Notes: generated by a model not told the origin, from the sequence alone. Shown: positions 37,454 to 47,570, numbered from the stretch's first letter. The stretch is 64,000 bases of DNA from Methylobacterium sp. R2-1 (GCF_014191355.1 NZ_JACHWM010000003.1:124001-188000); one strand, 5' to 3'. Made by a program: numbers and translations.

Positions 37454-37813
37454 TCAGGGCATCACGTTGAGCGAGACGTAGCTGGTGCCCGACATGCCGA
37501 TGGCGCGGGCCGAGCCGCGAGCCAGATCGATCACCCGGCCGCCGACGAACGGGCCGCGATCGTTGATGCGCACTACGACGGAGCGGCCATTGGACCGGTT
37601 CGTGACCCGAACGCGGGTGCCGAAGGGCAGGCTGCGGTGAGCGGCGGTGTATCCGTTGGGGTTGAAATGTTCGCCGTTCGCTGTCTTCCGGCCACTTCCG
37701 TACCAGGAGGCCTGGCCACTCTGGGCCTGGGCGGGCAGCGTCACGAGGGCGCCGATGACGGTAGCGAGGCAGGCGGCAACGGTCCGGTTGGAAACCTTCA
37801 TCAAGGATCGCAT
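37454..37813 (-). CDS. Short RlpA-like double-psi beta-barrel protein
   Basis: A 119-aa exported protein: a signal peptide ([20 protein letters not shown], cleaved near AQAQS), then a single RlpA-like domain with [59 protein letters not shown]. It ends after SYVSLNV and lacks the SPOR domain of full RlpA, so it is not a clear septal-ring RlpA. Related domains cleave or bind peptidoglycan. ATG 37813 or 37801 could be the start. It is divergent from ccrM. Confidence 0.82.
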   Translation of the reverse strand: MRSLMKVSNRTVAACLATVIGALVTLPAQAQSGQASWYGSGRKTANGEHFNPNGYTAAHRSLPFGTRVRVTNRSNGRSVVVRINDRGPFVGGRVIDLARGSARAIGMSGTSYVSLNVMP

Positions 37814-39427
<1,614 letters not shown>

Positions 39428-39443
39428 CGCCCATCGAGGTTTC

Positions 39444-39496
39444 GAAAGGACAAGTCCTTTCGCGGGTGCAGGGCTTCAGCCCTGCATCTTTTTCTT
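39444..39496 (+). terminator. Tandem terminator hairpins after ccrM
   Basis: The first hairpin is GAAAGGAC/GTCCTTTC (39444-39461). The second, TGCAGGGC/GCCCTGCA around TTCA (39467-39486), is followed by TCTTTTTCTTT. The second is a textbook intrinsic terminator and runs up to the mutY stop on the other strand. Confidence 0.85.
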
Positions 39497-40761
39497 TATC
39501 GTGTCTGGACCGGCTTCGGCGGCTTCTTCACGATCCGCGCCAGATCCGAGGGCCGCGACGAGGCGGGCTTCGGGATCGGCCCGCGCCGCGGCGACGGCTC
39601 GGGCTCCGGGATCGTGGCGAGATCGGGCTCGCGGACGGGAACCGGCAAGGGCGCTGCCACCGGTACCGAGCCGGTGAGCGCGTGGGCGAGTACCTTCTTC
39701 ATCGCGCCGGGCAGCGGCTCCGTGCCGAGCGCGTGGCGGGGCGTGAAGCGCATCCCCTCCGGCGGCTTCGTATCCGCCGCGACGCGGGCGAGAAACACCG
39801 TCAACTCCAGCGGAAAATGGGTGAAGCCGTGCTTCACCACGCCGGGCAGGCGCTTCCAGCGGGCGTCGAGCGGCGCGTCGAGCAGGCCCTTGGCCGGGTC
39901 GTAATCGGGCAGCCAGTCGCTCGTCGGCGGTTCGGCCATGGCGCCGAGCAGCCCTTCTGCCGGCCGTGTCCGCAGCAGGATCGCCTCGTCGCCGGCCCGC
40001 AGCGCGACGAAGGCCGCGCCCCTCCGAAGGACGCCCTTTTCCTTCTTCACCTTGCGCGGAAAGGTCTCCTGCAAGCCCTCGGCGCGGGCGCGGCAGGGCA
40101 GCATCCAGGGGCACAGGGCGCAGGCCGGGCGCTTCGGAGTGCACAGCGTCGCGCCGAGATCCATCAGCGCCTGCGCGAAATCGCCTGGGCGCTGGGCCGG
40201 CACGAGAGCCTGGGTGAACAGGCGGATCGGCGCCCGGGCAGCGGGGAGCGGCGTCTCGATCGCGTGCAGGCGGCTCATGACCCGCTCGACATTGCCGTCG
40301 ACGGCCGCCGCCGGCCGGCCGAAGGCGATGGCGGCGATGGCGCCGGCCGTATAGGCGCCGATGCCGGGCAGCTTTCGCAGGCCCTCCTCGGTGTCGGGAA
40401 ACGCGCCCGCGTCGGCGACCGACTTGGCGCAGGCGTGCAGGTTGCGCGCGCGGGAATAGTAGCCGAGCCCGGCCCAGGCCGACATCACAGCCTCTTCCGG
40501 CGCGGCGGCAAGCGCCGCCACGCTCGGAAACAGGGTCAGGAATTTCTCGAAGTAGGGTTTGACCGCCGTGACGGTGGTCTGCTGCAGCATCACTTCCGAG
40601 AGCCAGACCCGGTATGGGTCGGGCGTTTCACCCGGCAACGCCCGCCAGGGCAGTGCCCGGCGGTGGCGGTCGTACCAGGCGAGGAGGTCGGCGGCCGAGG
40701 CGGCGGGCATGGCCCGTCCATAGCGGGACCGCGGGTGCGGAAAAAGCGTCTTCGAGTCCAT
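39496..40761 (-). CDS. mutY: A/G-specific adenine DNA glycosylase MutY
   Basis: MutY removes adenine mispaired with 8-oxoguanine. The 421-aa protein has the catalytic Glu in SEVMLQQTTV (E56), the helix-hairpin-helix LPGIGAYTAGAIAAIAFG, the catalytic Asp in AAVDGNVERV (D155) and the [4Fe-4S] cysteines C207, C214, C217, C223 with x6-x2-x5 spacing. A C-terminal NUDIX-like 8-oxoG reader domain follows, then a Pro/Arg-rich tail. ATG at 40761 is used; ATG at 40710 (MPAASAADLLAWYDRH) is also possible. It is divergent from the DUF721 gene. Confidence 0.94.
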   Translation of the reverse strand: MDSKTLFPHPRSRYGRAMPAASAADLLAWYDRHRRALPWRALPGETPDPYRVWLSEVMLQQTTVTAVKPYFEKFLTLFPSVAALAAAPEEAVMSAWAGLGYYSRARNLHACAKSVADAGAFPDTEEGLRKLPGIGAYTAGAIAAIAFGRPAAAVDGNVERVMSRLHAIETPLPAARAPIRLFTQALVPAQRPGDFAQALMDLGATLCTPKRPACALCPWMLPCRARAEGLQETFPRKVKKEKGVLRRGAAFVALRAGDEAILLRTRPAEGLLGAMAEPPTSDWLPDYDPAKGLLDAPLDARWKRLPGVVKHGFTHFPLELTVFLARVAADTKPPEGMRFTPRHALGTEPLPGAMKKVLAHALTGSVPVAAPLPVPVREPDLATIPEPEPSPRRGPIPKPASSRPSDLARIVKKPPKPVQTR

Positions 40762-40890
40762 TGCCGAAAAGTGACGCGGCTGCGCCGTCGCTCCATATGC
40801 GTGCCGGTGCCGACTCCCACGCTGGCCACACTTCGAGTAGGTTCGAGGGAGGGGAGCGCCGCCGCGCAGCCCTTGTGTTCCGGGGTGCCG

Positions 40891-41367
40891 ATGGCGCGCG
40901 TTAAACCGCTCAGCGAATTGATCGAGGGCTGCATCGGCCCGGCCTTCGCCGCGCAGGGCTTCGCCTCCTCCGATATTCTGGCTGCATGGCCGGACATCGT
41001 CGGTGCGCGACTCGCCGGTGCCTGCCAGCCGGTCAAGCTCGAATGGCCGCGCCGCGCCCGCCGTGACGCCGAGGGGCGGCCGGAACCCGGCACTCTGGTG
41101 GTTCGAGTGGAGGGCGCCTTCGCCCTCGAACTCCAGCACCTCGCGCCGATCGTGATCCAGCGGGTCAACGCCCATTACGGCTGGGCTTGCATCGGCAAGA
41201 TCGTCCTGCGCCAGGATCGGCTGCAGCGGGCGGCCCGACGCCTGCCGCAAAAGGCTCTCGATCCGGCCCGGCGCGGCGAGGTAGCGCTGGCGGTGGCGCG
41301 CATAGAGGAGGACCGCCTGCGCGACGCCCTCGACCGGCTCGGCATCGCCGTGGTGGCGCAGCGATAG
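40891..41367 (+). CDS. DUF721/DciA-like protein
   Basis: A 158-aa protein of the DUF721 family: KPLSELIEGCIGPAFAAQGF, then ILAAWPDIVGARLAGACQPV and VRVEGAFALELQHLAPIVIQ. DUF721 proteins include DciA, which loads or manages the replicative helicase DnaB in bacteria without DnaC. The N-terminal KH-like part of DciA is recognisable; the Arg-rich tail may be disordered. ATG 40891 is chosen over a GTG six bases upstream. The mutY/DUF721/dsbA neighbourhood is common in alphaproteobacteria. Confidence 0.82.
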   Translation: MARVKPLSELIEGCIGPAFAAQGFASSDILAAWPDIVGARLAGACQPVKLEWPRRARRDAEGRPEPGTLVVRVEGAFALELQHLAPIVIQRVNAHYGWACIGKIVLRQDRLQRAARRLPQKALDPARRGEVALAVARIEEDRLRDALDRLGIAVVAQR

Positions 41368-41540
41368 CGGCGCGGGCCTCGCGACGCATAAACTGAAGGA
41401 CGTGCGGGCGGCAGCGCAGCGTGATAAGCGGCTGCGGAAAGGCCGTGCGGCGACGCGTCCCTCGGCCGGACGGAGCCGTTCCGTCCTATCCTGCGCGGTA
41501 TCGGGCCGAGTATGGCCCGCGAACGGAGCCCGCCCCTGCC

Positions 41541-42194
41541 ATGATCACCCGGCGCGACGCCCTGAAACTGACCGGCCTTGCCCTCGGCACCGCCGCCCTG
41601 CTGCCCCGCCTGACCCTGGAGGCGCTGGCGCAATCGGCGGATACGGCCGCCCTGATGCAGCCTGGCCCCCTCGGCGATGTCTGGCTCGGACCGCCGGACG
41701 CGAAGGTGACGATCATCGAGTACGCCTCGATGACCTGCTCGCACTGCGCCCACTTCCACGCGACGACCTGGCCCGTGCTGAAGGAGCGCTACATCGATAC
41801 CGGCAAGGTGCGCTTCACCCTGCGCGAGTTCCCCCTCGACCCGCTCGCCACGGCTGCCTTCATGCTGGCCCGCTGCGACGGTGACGCCAAGTACTACCCG
41901 ATCACCGATCTGCTGTTCGACCAGCAGCAGAACTGGGCCTTCGTGCGCAAGCCGCAATCGCCCGTCGATGCCTTGGAGCAGATCCTGCGCCAAGCCGGGT
42001 TCTCGAAGGAGAAGTTCGAGGCCTGCCTGAAGGATCAGAAGACCTACGCCGCCATCAATGCGGTCAAGACCCGTGGCCTCGACACCCTCAAGGTCGAATC
42101 GACGCCCACCTTCTTCATCAATGGCGAGAAGCGCGCCGGCGCCCTCTCGATCGAGGAAATGGAGAAGATCATCAAGCCGATCCTGGGGGCCTGA
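41541..42194 (+). CDS. DsbA-family thiol:disulfide oxidoreductase
   Basis: A 217-aa periplasmic thioredoxin-fold protein. The leader MITRRDALKLTGLALGTAAL has a twin-arginine look (RRDALKL). The active site is MTCSHCAHFH (C66, C69) rather than the CPHC of classic DsbA, and the cis-proline loop is ESTPTFFING. The DsbA_2-like domain covers residues ~50-215. It probably oxidises or isomerises exported proteins; the CSHC site may shift its redox potential. Confidence 0.88.
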   Translation: MITRRDALKLTGLALGTAALLPRLTLEALAQSADTAALMQPGPLGDVWLGPPDAKVTIIEYASMTCSHCAHFHATTWPVLKERYIDTGKVRFTLREFPLDPLATAAFMLARCDGDAKYYPITDLLFDQQQNWAFVRKPQSPVDALEQILRQAGFSKEKFEACLKDQKTYAAINAVKTRGLDTLKVESTPTFFINGEKRAGALSIEEMEKIIKPILGA

Positions 42195-42268
42195 TCCGGC
42201 TTCAGAAGGCCGTGGAAAAACAAATATTATGAAGATATATCAACAGCTTAATGGGTGTCGTGGTTGCC

Positions 42269-42297
42269 TTGACACTCAAGGTTGGCGAAACTATGGT
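42269..42297 (+). promoter_or_regulatory. Sigma-70-type promoter of the F0 operon
   Basis: TTGACA (42269-42274), a 17-nt spacer, then TATGGT (42292-42297) lie ~60 nt before the atpI start. An AT-rich stretch just upstream (about 42213-42245) could act as an UP element. It is the closest match to the consensus seen in the window and suits a strongly expressed operon. Confidence 0.65.
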
Positions 42298-42356
42298 GCG
42301 CCGCGCCGAGGGGCTGAGCCGGCTTCCTCCGCTCCCGACGAAGTGTGGGGTCGCCC

Positions 42357-42710
42357 GTGAGCGGTGATCCTTCAGGCAAGGGGAGCGGGCCGGAAAAGGC
42401 TCCGGCCGATGGCGATCTCTCCGCGAGACTCAAGCGTCTCGAGACGCAGCTCGAGGGGAAGCGGCCCAGCGCCGCTTCCGATCGGCCTGCGCGCACCGGC
42501 ACGTCCGGCGGGGCTGCCCCGCTCGGTCAGGCCATGCGGCTCTCGACCGAGTTCATCGCGGGCGTGATCGCCGGGGGTATCCTCGGATACATCGTCGATC
42601 ATCTCTTCGGCACAAAGCCGTGGGGCATGATCGTGCTGCTGATGCTGGGCTTCGTGACGGGTATCTACAACGTCATGCGGGTCAGCGGCTTCAGCGGCAA
42701 GAAAAACTGA
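42357..42710 (+). CDS. atpI: ATP synthase-associated protein AtpI
   Basis: A 117-aa AtpI-type protein: a charged N-terminal half with a short coiled region (LSARLKRLETQLEG), then two membrane spans, EFIAGVIAGGILGYIVDHLF and WGMIVLLMLGFVTGIYNVMR. AtpI assists c-ring assembly or Mg2+ supply. The start is GTG 42357. It is the first gene of the F0 operon, 137 nt before atpB. Confidence 0.85.
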   Translation: MSGDPSGKGSGPEKAPADGDLSARLKRLETQLEGKRPSAASDRPARTGTSGGAAPLGQAMRLSTEFIAGVIAGGILGYIVDHLFGTKPWGMIVLLMLGFVTGIYNVMRVSGFSGKKN

Positions 42711-42847
42711 GAAAGATCGCCGGTAAAGGTCTTCAAGGCGCCTCAAGGGTCTTGAGACTCGCCCGGCATCGTGTAAGGGCGACGCGCGACAGACGGAAGC
42801 CGCTCAGGCTCCCTCGCGCGACACACAAAAGGGGCGGAAGCGGGCAC

Positions 42848-43603
42848 ATGGCGGTCAGTATCGACCCGATCCACCAGTTCGAGCTGCAGCCGCTCGTCTC
42901 GCTGGGTCACATCGGCAACCAGCAGCTCGCGTTCACGCAATCGGCTCTCTACATGTTCGCCGCGGTGGGCATCATCGCGTTGCTGACCATCGTAGCGACT
43001 TCCGGGCGCTCCGTCGTCCCGGGCCGGCTCCAGGCGCTCGCCGAGACGCTCTACGAATTCATCGCCGACACGGTGCATCAGGCGACCGGCGCGGATGGCA
43101 AGCGCTTCCTGCCGCTCGTGTTCTCCCTGTTCATGTTCGTGCTCATCCTGAACCTGCTCGGGATGATCCCCTACGCCTTCGCGGTCACCAGCCACCTCAT
43201 TGTCACCTTCGGCCTCGCGCTGGTCGTGATCCTGACTGTGGTGATCTACGGCGTCGCCAAGCACGGCACCCACTTCCTCGGCGTGTTCGTGCCGTCGGGC
43301 GTGCCGAAGCCGCTGCTGCTCATCATGGTGCCGATCGAGATCGTGTCGTTCCTGTCGCGGCCGATCAGCCTCTCGGTTCGTCTCTTCGCCAACATCCTGG
43401 CCGGCCATATCGCGCTGAAGATCTTCGCCTTCTTCGTGGTCCAGCTTCTGGTTGCCGGCGCCTGGGGCGTGCTCTCGCCCCTGCCGCTCGCGCTCACCAT
43501 CGCGCTGACGGCCCTCGAGTTCCTCGTCGCGGCCCTTCAGGCCTACGTTTTCGCGACGCTGACGGCGGTCTATCTCGCCGACGCCCTCCACCCCGGCCAT
43601 TGA
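42848..43603 (+). CDS. atpB: ATP synthase F0 subunit a
   Basis: A 251-aa integral membrane subunit that forms the two proton half-channels beside the c-ring. The essential arginine lies in RPISLSVRLFANILAGH (R178), and the protein ends with the family-typical FLVAALQAYVFATLTAVYLA. Five to six spans can be drawn. The N-terminus IDPIHQFELQPL is typical of alphaproteobacteria. Confidence 0.95.
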   Translation: MAVSIDPIHQFELQPLVSLGHIGNQQLAFTQSALYMFAAVGIIALLTIVATSGRSVVPGRLQALAETLYEFIADTVHQATGADGKRFLPLVFSLFMFVLILNLLGMIPYAFAVTSHLIVTFGLALVVILTVVIYGVAKHGTHFLGVFVPSGVPKPLLLIMVPIEIVSFLSRPISLSVRLFANILAGHIALKIFAFFVVQLLVAGAWGVLSPLPLALTIALTALEFLVAALQAYVFATLTAVYLADALHPGH

Positions 43604-43663
43604 TCCCAACCGGCCGGACCCTTCCGCCCTCACCGAACCCCGTTCGAACTTCAGGAGTGTTTC

Positions 43664-43891
43664 ATGGATCCCGTCGCTGCGAAGTACATCGGCGCCGGCC
43701 TCGCCTGCCTCGGCATGGCGGGTGCCAGCATCGGCCTCGGCAACCTGTTCGGCCAGTTCTACTCGGGCGCGCTGCGTAACCCGTCGGCCGCCGACAGCCA
43801 GCGCACCAACCTCCTCCTGGGCTTCGCGCTCACCGAGGCGCTCGGCATCTTCTCGCTGCTCGTCGCGCTGCTGCTGCTCTTCGCCGTCTGA
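43664..43891 (+). CDS. atpE: ATP synthase F0 subunit c
   Basis: A 75-aa hairpin of two membrane helices. The polar loop is [10 protein letters not shown] and the proton-carrying glutamate is E58 in [13 protein letters not shown]. Glycine-rich helix one ([17 protein letters not shown]) packs the ring. The length and residues are those of H+-translocating alphaproteobacterial c subunits. It lies 60 nt after atpB. Confidence 0.96.
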   Translation: MDPVAAKYIGAGLACLGMAGASIGLGNLFGQFYSGALRNPSAADSQRTNLLLGFALTEALGIFSLLVALLLLFAV

Positions 43892-44003
43892 CGTGCCTTT
43901 CGAGGGCGTGCGAGCCGGCCCAGGGCCCATCTCGCACGCCCTCGCTCGTTGATCCGGCCGCTCCGCCCGCGGAGCCGGCCTTCCGACGTCACCGGACAGG
44001 GCC

Positions 44004-44609
44004 ATGGCCGAGCAGAAGAATCCCCTCACGACTCCCTCCCCGAATGCGGACACGACGATCGTCCCGCCCGGGAGCCCCCATACCCATTCCGAGCAGCCCT
44101 CCGGCGGCCATGGCGGTGCCTTTCCGCCCTTCGAGAGCCACACCTTCCTCTCGCAGCTGATCTGGCTCGCGCTCGCGTTCGGCCTGCTCTACTACCTGAT
44201 GTCGAAGGTCGCGCTGCCGCGCATCGAGGCGATCCTCGGTGACCGCGCCGGCCGGCTCTCGGCCGATCTGGGCGAGGCCCAGCGCATGAAGACCGAGGCC
44301 GACGCCGCCGGCGCCGCCTACGAGAAGTCTCTGCGTGAGGCCCAGGCGAAGGCGCAAGCGATCGCCCAGGAAACCCGCAACAGCCTCTCGGCCGAGGCCG
44401 ACGCCAAGCGCAAGACGCTCGAGGCCGAGCTGAACCAGCGTCTCGCCGCCTCCGAGGCGACCATCCGTGCGCGCACGACGGAAGCCATGGGCAATGTCCG
44501 CGCGATCGCCGGCGAGACCGCCTCGGCCATCGTCGAGCGGCTGACCGGTCAGGCTCCCGACCCCGCGAGCCTGAACCGCGCCCTCGACGCGGCACCCGCC
44601 GTCCACTGA
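44004..44609 (+). CDS. atpF': ATP synthase F0 subunit b'
   Basis: A 201-aa peripheral-stalk subunit. A ~45-residue Pro/Gly/His-rich N-terminal region precedes the single span (FLSQLIWLALAFGLLYYLMS), and a long Ala/Glu/Lys coiled coil forms the stalk. The longer, more divergent b copy placed before atpF is the b' arrangement of alphaproteobacteria and photosynthetic bacteria. It lies 112 nt after atpE. Confidence 0.9.
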   Translation: MAEQKNPLTTPSPNADTTIVPPGSPHTHSEQPSGGHGGAFPPFESHTFLSQLIWLALAFGLLYYLMSKVALPRIEAILGDRAGRLSADLGEAQRMKTEADAAGAAYEKSLREAQAKAQAIAQETRNSLSAEADAKRKTLEAELNQRLAASEATIRARTTEAMGNVRAIAGETASAIVERLTGQAPDPASLNRALDAAPAVH

Positions 44610-44704
44610 CCTGAGGGCCGGCGCTGTGCCGGCCCCTCCCCCATCCGAGCCGACCCCGCTCCGGTCTTTGCGGGCGGAAGGCCGACCAAGGGTTTGAGAC
44701 CGAC

Positions 44705-45193
44705 ATGCTGTTGACCGCGGAATTCTGGGTCGCCGTCGCCTTCGTGGCGTTCCTGGTCATCGTCTGGCGGGTCGGCGGCTTCTCGATGATGACCAACGGG
44801 CTCGACAGCCGCGCCAAGCGCGTGCGCCAGGAGCTCGACGAGGCTCGCCGCCTGCGTGAAGAGGCCGCGGCCGTGCTCGCCGATTACAAGCGCCGCCGCA
44901 CCGAGGCCGAGCGTGAGGCCGAGGCGATCGTTGCCGGTGCCCGCGAGGATGCGGAGCGTATCGCCGCCGAGGGCCATGCCCGCCTCAACGATTTCGTCGC
45001 CCGTCGCACCAAGGCCGCCGAGGCCAAGATCGCCCAGGCTGAGGCTCAGGCCTCCGCCCAGGTGCGCGCCGCCGCGGCCGATGCGGCGGTGAAGGTGTCC
45101 GAAACCCTGCTGCGCGAGCGTCTCCAGGGCAGCGCGGCGCAGGACCTCGTCCGCGCCAGCCTCGGCGACGTGAAGAGCCGCCTGCAGGCCTGA
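44705..45193 (+). CDS. atpF: ATP synthase F0 subunit b
   Basis: A 162-aa peripheral-stalk subunit with an N-terminal span ([20 protein letters not shown]) and an alanine-rich coiled coil ([20 protein letters not shown] onward). It pairs with b' and is the last gene of the operon. The F1 genes are not in this window, in line with the separate F0 and F1 operons of this class. Confidence 0.92.
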   Translation: MLLTAEFWVAVAFVAFLVIVWRVGGFSMMTNGLDSRAKRVRQELDEARRLREEAAAVLADYKRRRTEAEREAEAIVAGAREDAERIAAEGHARLNDFVARRTKAAEAKIAQAEAQASAQVRAAAADAAVKVSETLLRERLQGSAAQDLVRASLGDVKSRLQA

Positions 45194-45335
45194 TTCCGGC
45201 GCTGCCGTTCGAAGGGGCCTCTGCCGGCTTTCGGCAAGGACACGGCGCAAATCGGCAAGCCGCCGCGCACGCAGCCGCTACGGTCCTCCAGCGTGCTCGC
45301 CGGACCGGCCGTCCACCGACTTGATCGGTCCTGCG

Positions 45336-45360
45336 ACACCCGGCTCTGCCGGGTGTTTTC
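45336..45360 (+). terminator. Intrinsic terminator of the F0 operon
   Basis: ACACCCGGC (45336-45344) pairs with GCCGGGTGT (45348-45356), loop TCT, followed by TTTTC. It lies ~140 nt past the atpF stop and before the glyA control region. Confidence 0.8.
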
Positions 45361-45420
45361 GCGTGTGGGATCGGCGGGATGCGCTGCGGTGCCGCAGAGC
45401 ACAGCTGCTCCCGTGAAAAA

Positions 45421-45440
45421 TTTTGAAGACAGGCGAAAAA
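45421..45440 (+). promoter_or_regulatory. Candidate LysR-type (QscR) activator site upstream of glyA
   Basis: TTTT (45421-45424), exactly 11 nt, then AAAA (45436-45439): the T-N11-A pattern bound by LysR/CbbR-type activators. It ends ~11 nt before the inferred -35 box, putting its centre near -55 to -60 of the likely start, the usual activator position. In M. extorquens the CbbR-like QscR is known to activate serine-cycle genes including glyA. Confidence 0.5.
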
Positions 45441-45450
45441 TCACCTGTGC

Positions 45451-45479
45451 TTGGCCTGTCGTTCCTTGGCGTGTACGAA
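45451..45479 (+). promoter_or_regulatory. Possible glyA promoter
   Basis: TTGGCC (45451-45456), a 17-nt spacer, TACGAA (45474-45479). The match to consensus is moderate, as expected for an activated promoter. It would give a ~75-nt leader. Confidence 0.4.
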
Positions 45480-45497
45480 TAGTGCCTGAAAAACACC

Positions 45498-45536
45498 CCC
45501 GTGAACGCCGACGGGAGAACGGGTGGGTTTGCCCGT
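45498..45536 (+). other. Four-segment leader structure before glyA
   Basis: CCCGT (45498), ACGGG (45511), ACGGG (45519), CCCGT (45532): either outer segment can pair with either inner one, giving alternative hairpins just before the AAAGAGG ribosome site and the ATG. It could be chance in GC-rich DNA. No known riboswitch class was recognised. Confidence 0.35.
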
Positions 45537-45560
45537 AAACAACGAAAAGAGGCTACGCTC

Positions 45561-46865
45561 ATGAGCGCCGGAACTGCGACCGACAACACCGTCCTCGACA
45601 CCTTCTTCTCGTCTCATCTTGCCGAGACCGATCCCGAGATCGCTAAGGCCATTTCGCAGGAACTCGGCCGGCAGCAGCACGAGATCGAGCTGATCGCCTC
45701 CGAGAACATCGTTTCGCGCGCCGTGCTCGAAGCGCAGGGTTCGGTGCTGACCAACAAGTACGCCGAGGGCTATCCGGGCCGGCGCTACTACGGCGGTTGC
45801 CAGTTCGTGGACATCGCCGAGGAACTCGCCATCGACCGGGCCAAGCGCCTGTTCGGTTGCGGCTTCGCCAACGTGCAGCCGAATTCCGGCTCCCAGGCGA
45901 ACCAGGGCGTGTTCATGGCCCTGATGCAGCCCGGCGACACCTTCCTCGGCCTCGACCTCGCGGCCGGCGGTCACCTCACCCACGGCGCCCCCCCGAACGT
46001 CTCGGGCAAGTGGTTCAAGCCGGTGTCCTACACCGTGCGCCGCGAGGACCAGCGCATCGACATGGAGCAGGTCGAGCGCCTCGCACAGGAGCACAAGCCC
46101 AAGGTGATCATCGCCGGCGGTTCGGGCTACCCGCGTCACTGGGACTTCGCCAAGTTCCGTGAGATCGCCGATTCCGTCGGTGCCTACTTCTTCGTCGACA
46201 TGGCCCACTTCGCCGGCCTCGTCGCCGCGGGACTGCATCCGTCGCCGTTCCCGCATGCCCACGTTGCGACCACGACGACCCACAAGACCCTGCGCGGTCC
46301 GCGCGGCGGCATGATCCTGACGAACGACGAGGCGCTCGCCAAGAAGTTCAACTCGGCGATCTTCCCCGGCCTCCAGGGCGGGCCGCTGATGCACGTCATC
46401 GCCGCCAAGGCGGTGGCCTTCGGCGAGGCGCTGAAGCCCGAGTTCAAGATCTATGCCCGTCAGGTGATCGATAACGCGCGGGCGCTGGCCGACACCATTA
46501 TCTCGGGTGGCTACGACATCACCTCGGGCGGCACCGACAACCACCTGATGCTGGTCGATCTTCAGAAGAAGGGCCTGACCGGCAAGGCCGCCGAAGCCGC
46601 CCTGTCGCGGGCCGACATCACCTGCAACAAGAACGGCGTGCCGTTCGACCCGCAGAAGCCGACGATCACCTCCGGCATCCGCCTCGGCACCCCGGCCAGC
46701 ACGACCCGCGGCTTCGGCGTTGCCGAGTTCAAGCAGGTCGGCTCGCTCATCGTCGAAGTGCTCGACGGTCTCGCCGAGAAGGGCGAGGGCGGCGATGCGG
46801 TGGTCGAGGCGGCGGTGAAGGAGAAGGTCCACGCCCTGACCGATCGCTTCCCGATCTACAGCTAA
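45561..46865 (+). CDS. glyA: Serine hydroxymethyltransferase
   Basis: GlyA interconverts glycine + methylene-THF and serine with PLP. In serine-cycle methylotrophs it is the entry point for C1 units into central metabolism. The 434-aa protein shows [32 protein letters not shown], the PLP lysine in [14 protein letters not shown] (K242) and [18 protein letters not shown] 45561 follows AAGAGG by eight bases; the upstream in-frame GTG at 45501 lies in the leader. It precedes nrdR, as in many proteobacteria, here with a regulator gene between. Confidence 0.95.
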   Translation: MSAGTATDNTVLDTFFSSHLAETDPEIAKAISQELGRQQHEIELIASENIVSRAVLEAQGSVLTNKYAEGYPGRRYYGGCQFVDIAEELAIDRAKRLFGCGFANVQPNSGSQANQGVFMALMQPGDTFLGLDLAAGGHLTHGAPPNVSGKWFKPVSYTVRREDQRIDMEQVERLAQEHKPKVIIAGGSGYPRHWDFAKFREIADSVGAYFFVDMAHFAGLVAAGLHPSPFPHAHVATTTTHKTLRGPRGGMILTNDEALAKKFNSAIFPGLQGGPLMHVIAAKAVAFGEALKPEFKIYARQVIDNARALADTIISGGYDITSGGTDNHLMLVDLQKKGLTGKAAEAALSRADITCNKNGVPFDPQKPTITSGIRLGTPASTTRGFGVAEFKQVGSLIVEVLDGLAEKGEGGDAVVEAAVKEKVHALTDRFPIYS

Positions 46866-46904
46866 GCCTGATTGAGGCTCGTCCGGCTCGCGAGGCCGGC
46901 CAAT

Positions 46905-46934
46905 GCGACCGCGGATCTCCTGATCCGCGGTCGC
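46905..46934. terminator. Strong hairpin after glyA
   Basis: GCGACCGCGGATC (46905-46917) pairs perfectly over 13 bp with 46922-46934, loop TCCT. There is no long T-run, so it may be a Rho-assisted or protective 3' hairpin. Confidence 0.6.
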
Positions 46935-47004
46935 TGCCGTTATGGGGCAACGTCAAAGTTAATCTAAGCAAGGTTTGTTGTTCCGAGGAGTGTACACATC
47001 AATC

Positions 47005-47050
47005 CATCCTTGGGATGATGCGGGCCGAGCCATCCTTCGTCGGAAGGATG
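47005..47050. promoter_or_regulatory. Paired CATCC/GGATG dyads before the NsrR-type gene
   Basis: The first dyad is CATCC, TTG plus G, GGATG (47005-47017). The second is CATCCTTC, GTCG, GAAGGATG (47031-47050). Both lie just upstream of the regulator start. Rrf2 regulators often repress their own genes, so these are candidate operators; a stem-loop in the mRNA is the alternative. Confidence 0.4.
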
Positions 47051-47075
47051 CGCGACACCGCTCGGGAGGGCGACT

Positions 47076-47570
47076 CTGCATCTCTCGCTTCACACGGATT
47101 ACGGTCTTCGTCTCCTGATGCACCTGACGTTGGCCGAGCCGGGAGTCTGGATCGCGACTCCGACCGTCGCGCAGCGCTTCGGCATCTCCGTGCATCACCT
47201 CCAGAAGATCGCCCAGACGCTGGTTCGGGCCGGCGCCGTCGAAGCGCGGCAGGGCCGTTCGGGCGGCGTGCGCCTCGCACGTGACCCGCGGGAGATCCGG
47301 CTCGGGCGGCTCGTCGCGGATCTGGAGGGTGTCGGCACGGCGGTCGATTGCCGACGTGATCCGTGTCCGCTCATCGGCCGCTGCCGCCTGAAATGGGCCT
47401 TCGACGCGGCGGAGCAGGCGTTCTTCCTCGAACTCGACCGTCTCACCCTGGCCGACGTGGCGGCCGGTCCGACGGCGGTGGCGCTCCGCGCCCTCTTCCG
47501 CACCGAGCCCGGAGACAGGGGCAACGCTCCTGCTGCCCCCGTTCCGACCGATCCCACTTCTGGCAATTGA
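47076..47570 (+). CDS. nsrR: Rrf2-family Fe-S regulator, NsrR type, apparent CTG start
   Basis: A 164-aa Rrf2 regulator. The frame matches the family from LHLSLHTDYGLRLLMHLTLA, whose first codon is CTG (47076), with GGGAGGG five bases upstream; the first ATG (47118) would delete half of the recognition helix region. Cluster cysteines C92, C97, C103 have the x4-x5 spacing of NsrR (E. coli C91, C96, C102), not that of IscR or RirA. GRCRLKWAFDAAEQAFFLEL then TLADV also follows NsrR. It likely senses nitric oxide through [4Fe-4S]. Targets are not visible here. Confidence 0.82.
   Translation: MHLSLHTDYGLRLLMHLTLAEPGVWIATPTVAQRFGISVHHLQKIAQTLVRAGAVEARQGRSGGVRLARDPREIRLGRLVADLEGVGTAVDCRRDPCPLIGRCRLKWAFDAAEQAFFLELDRLTLADVAAGPTAVALRALFRTEPGDRGNAPAAPVPTDPTSGN

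Noticed and set aside
45361..45560. Glycine, THF or SAM riboswitch upstream of glyA
   Set aside because: None of the conserved cores of these classes could be found; only generic alternating hairpins are visible.
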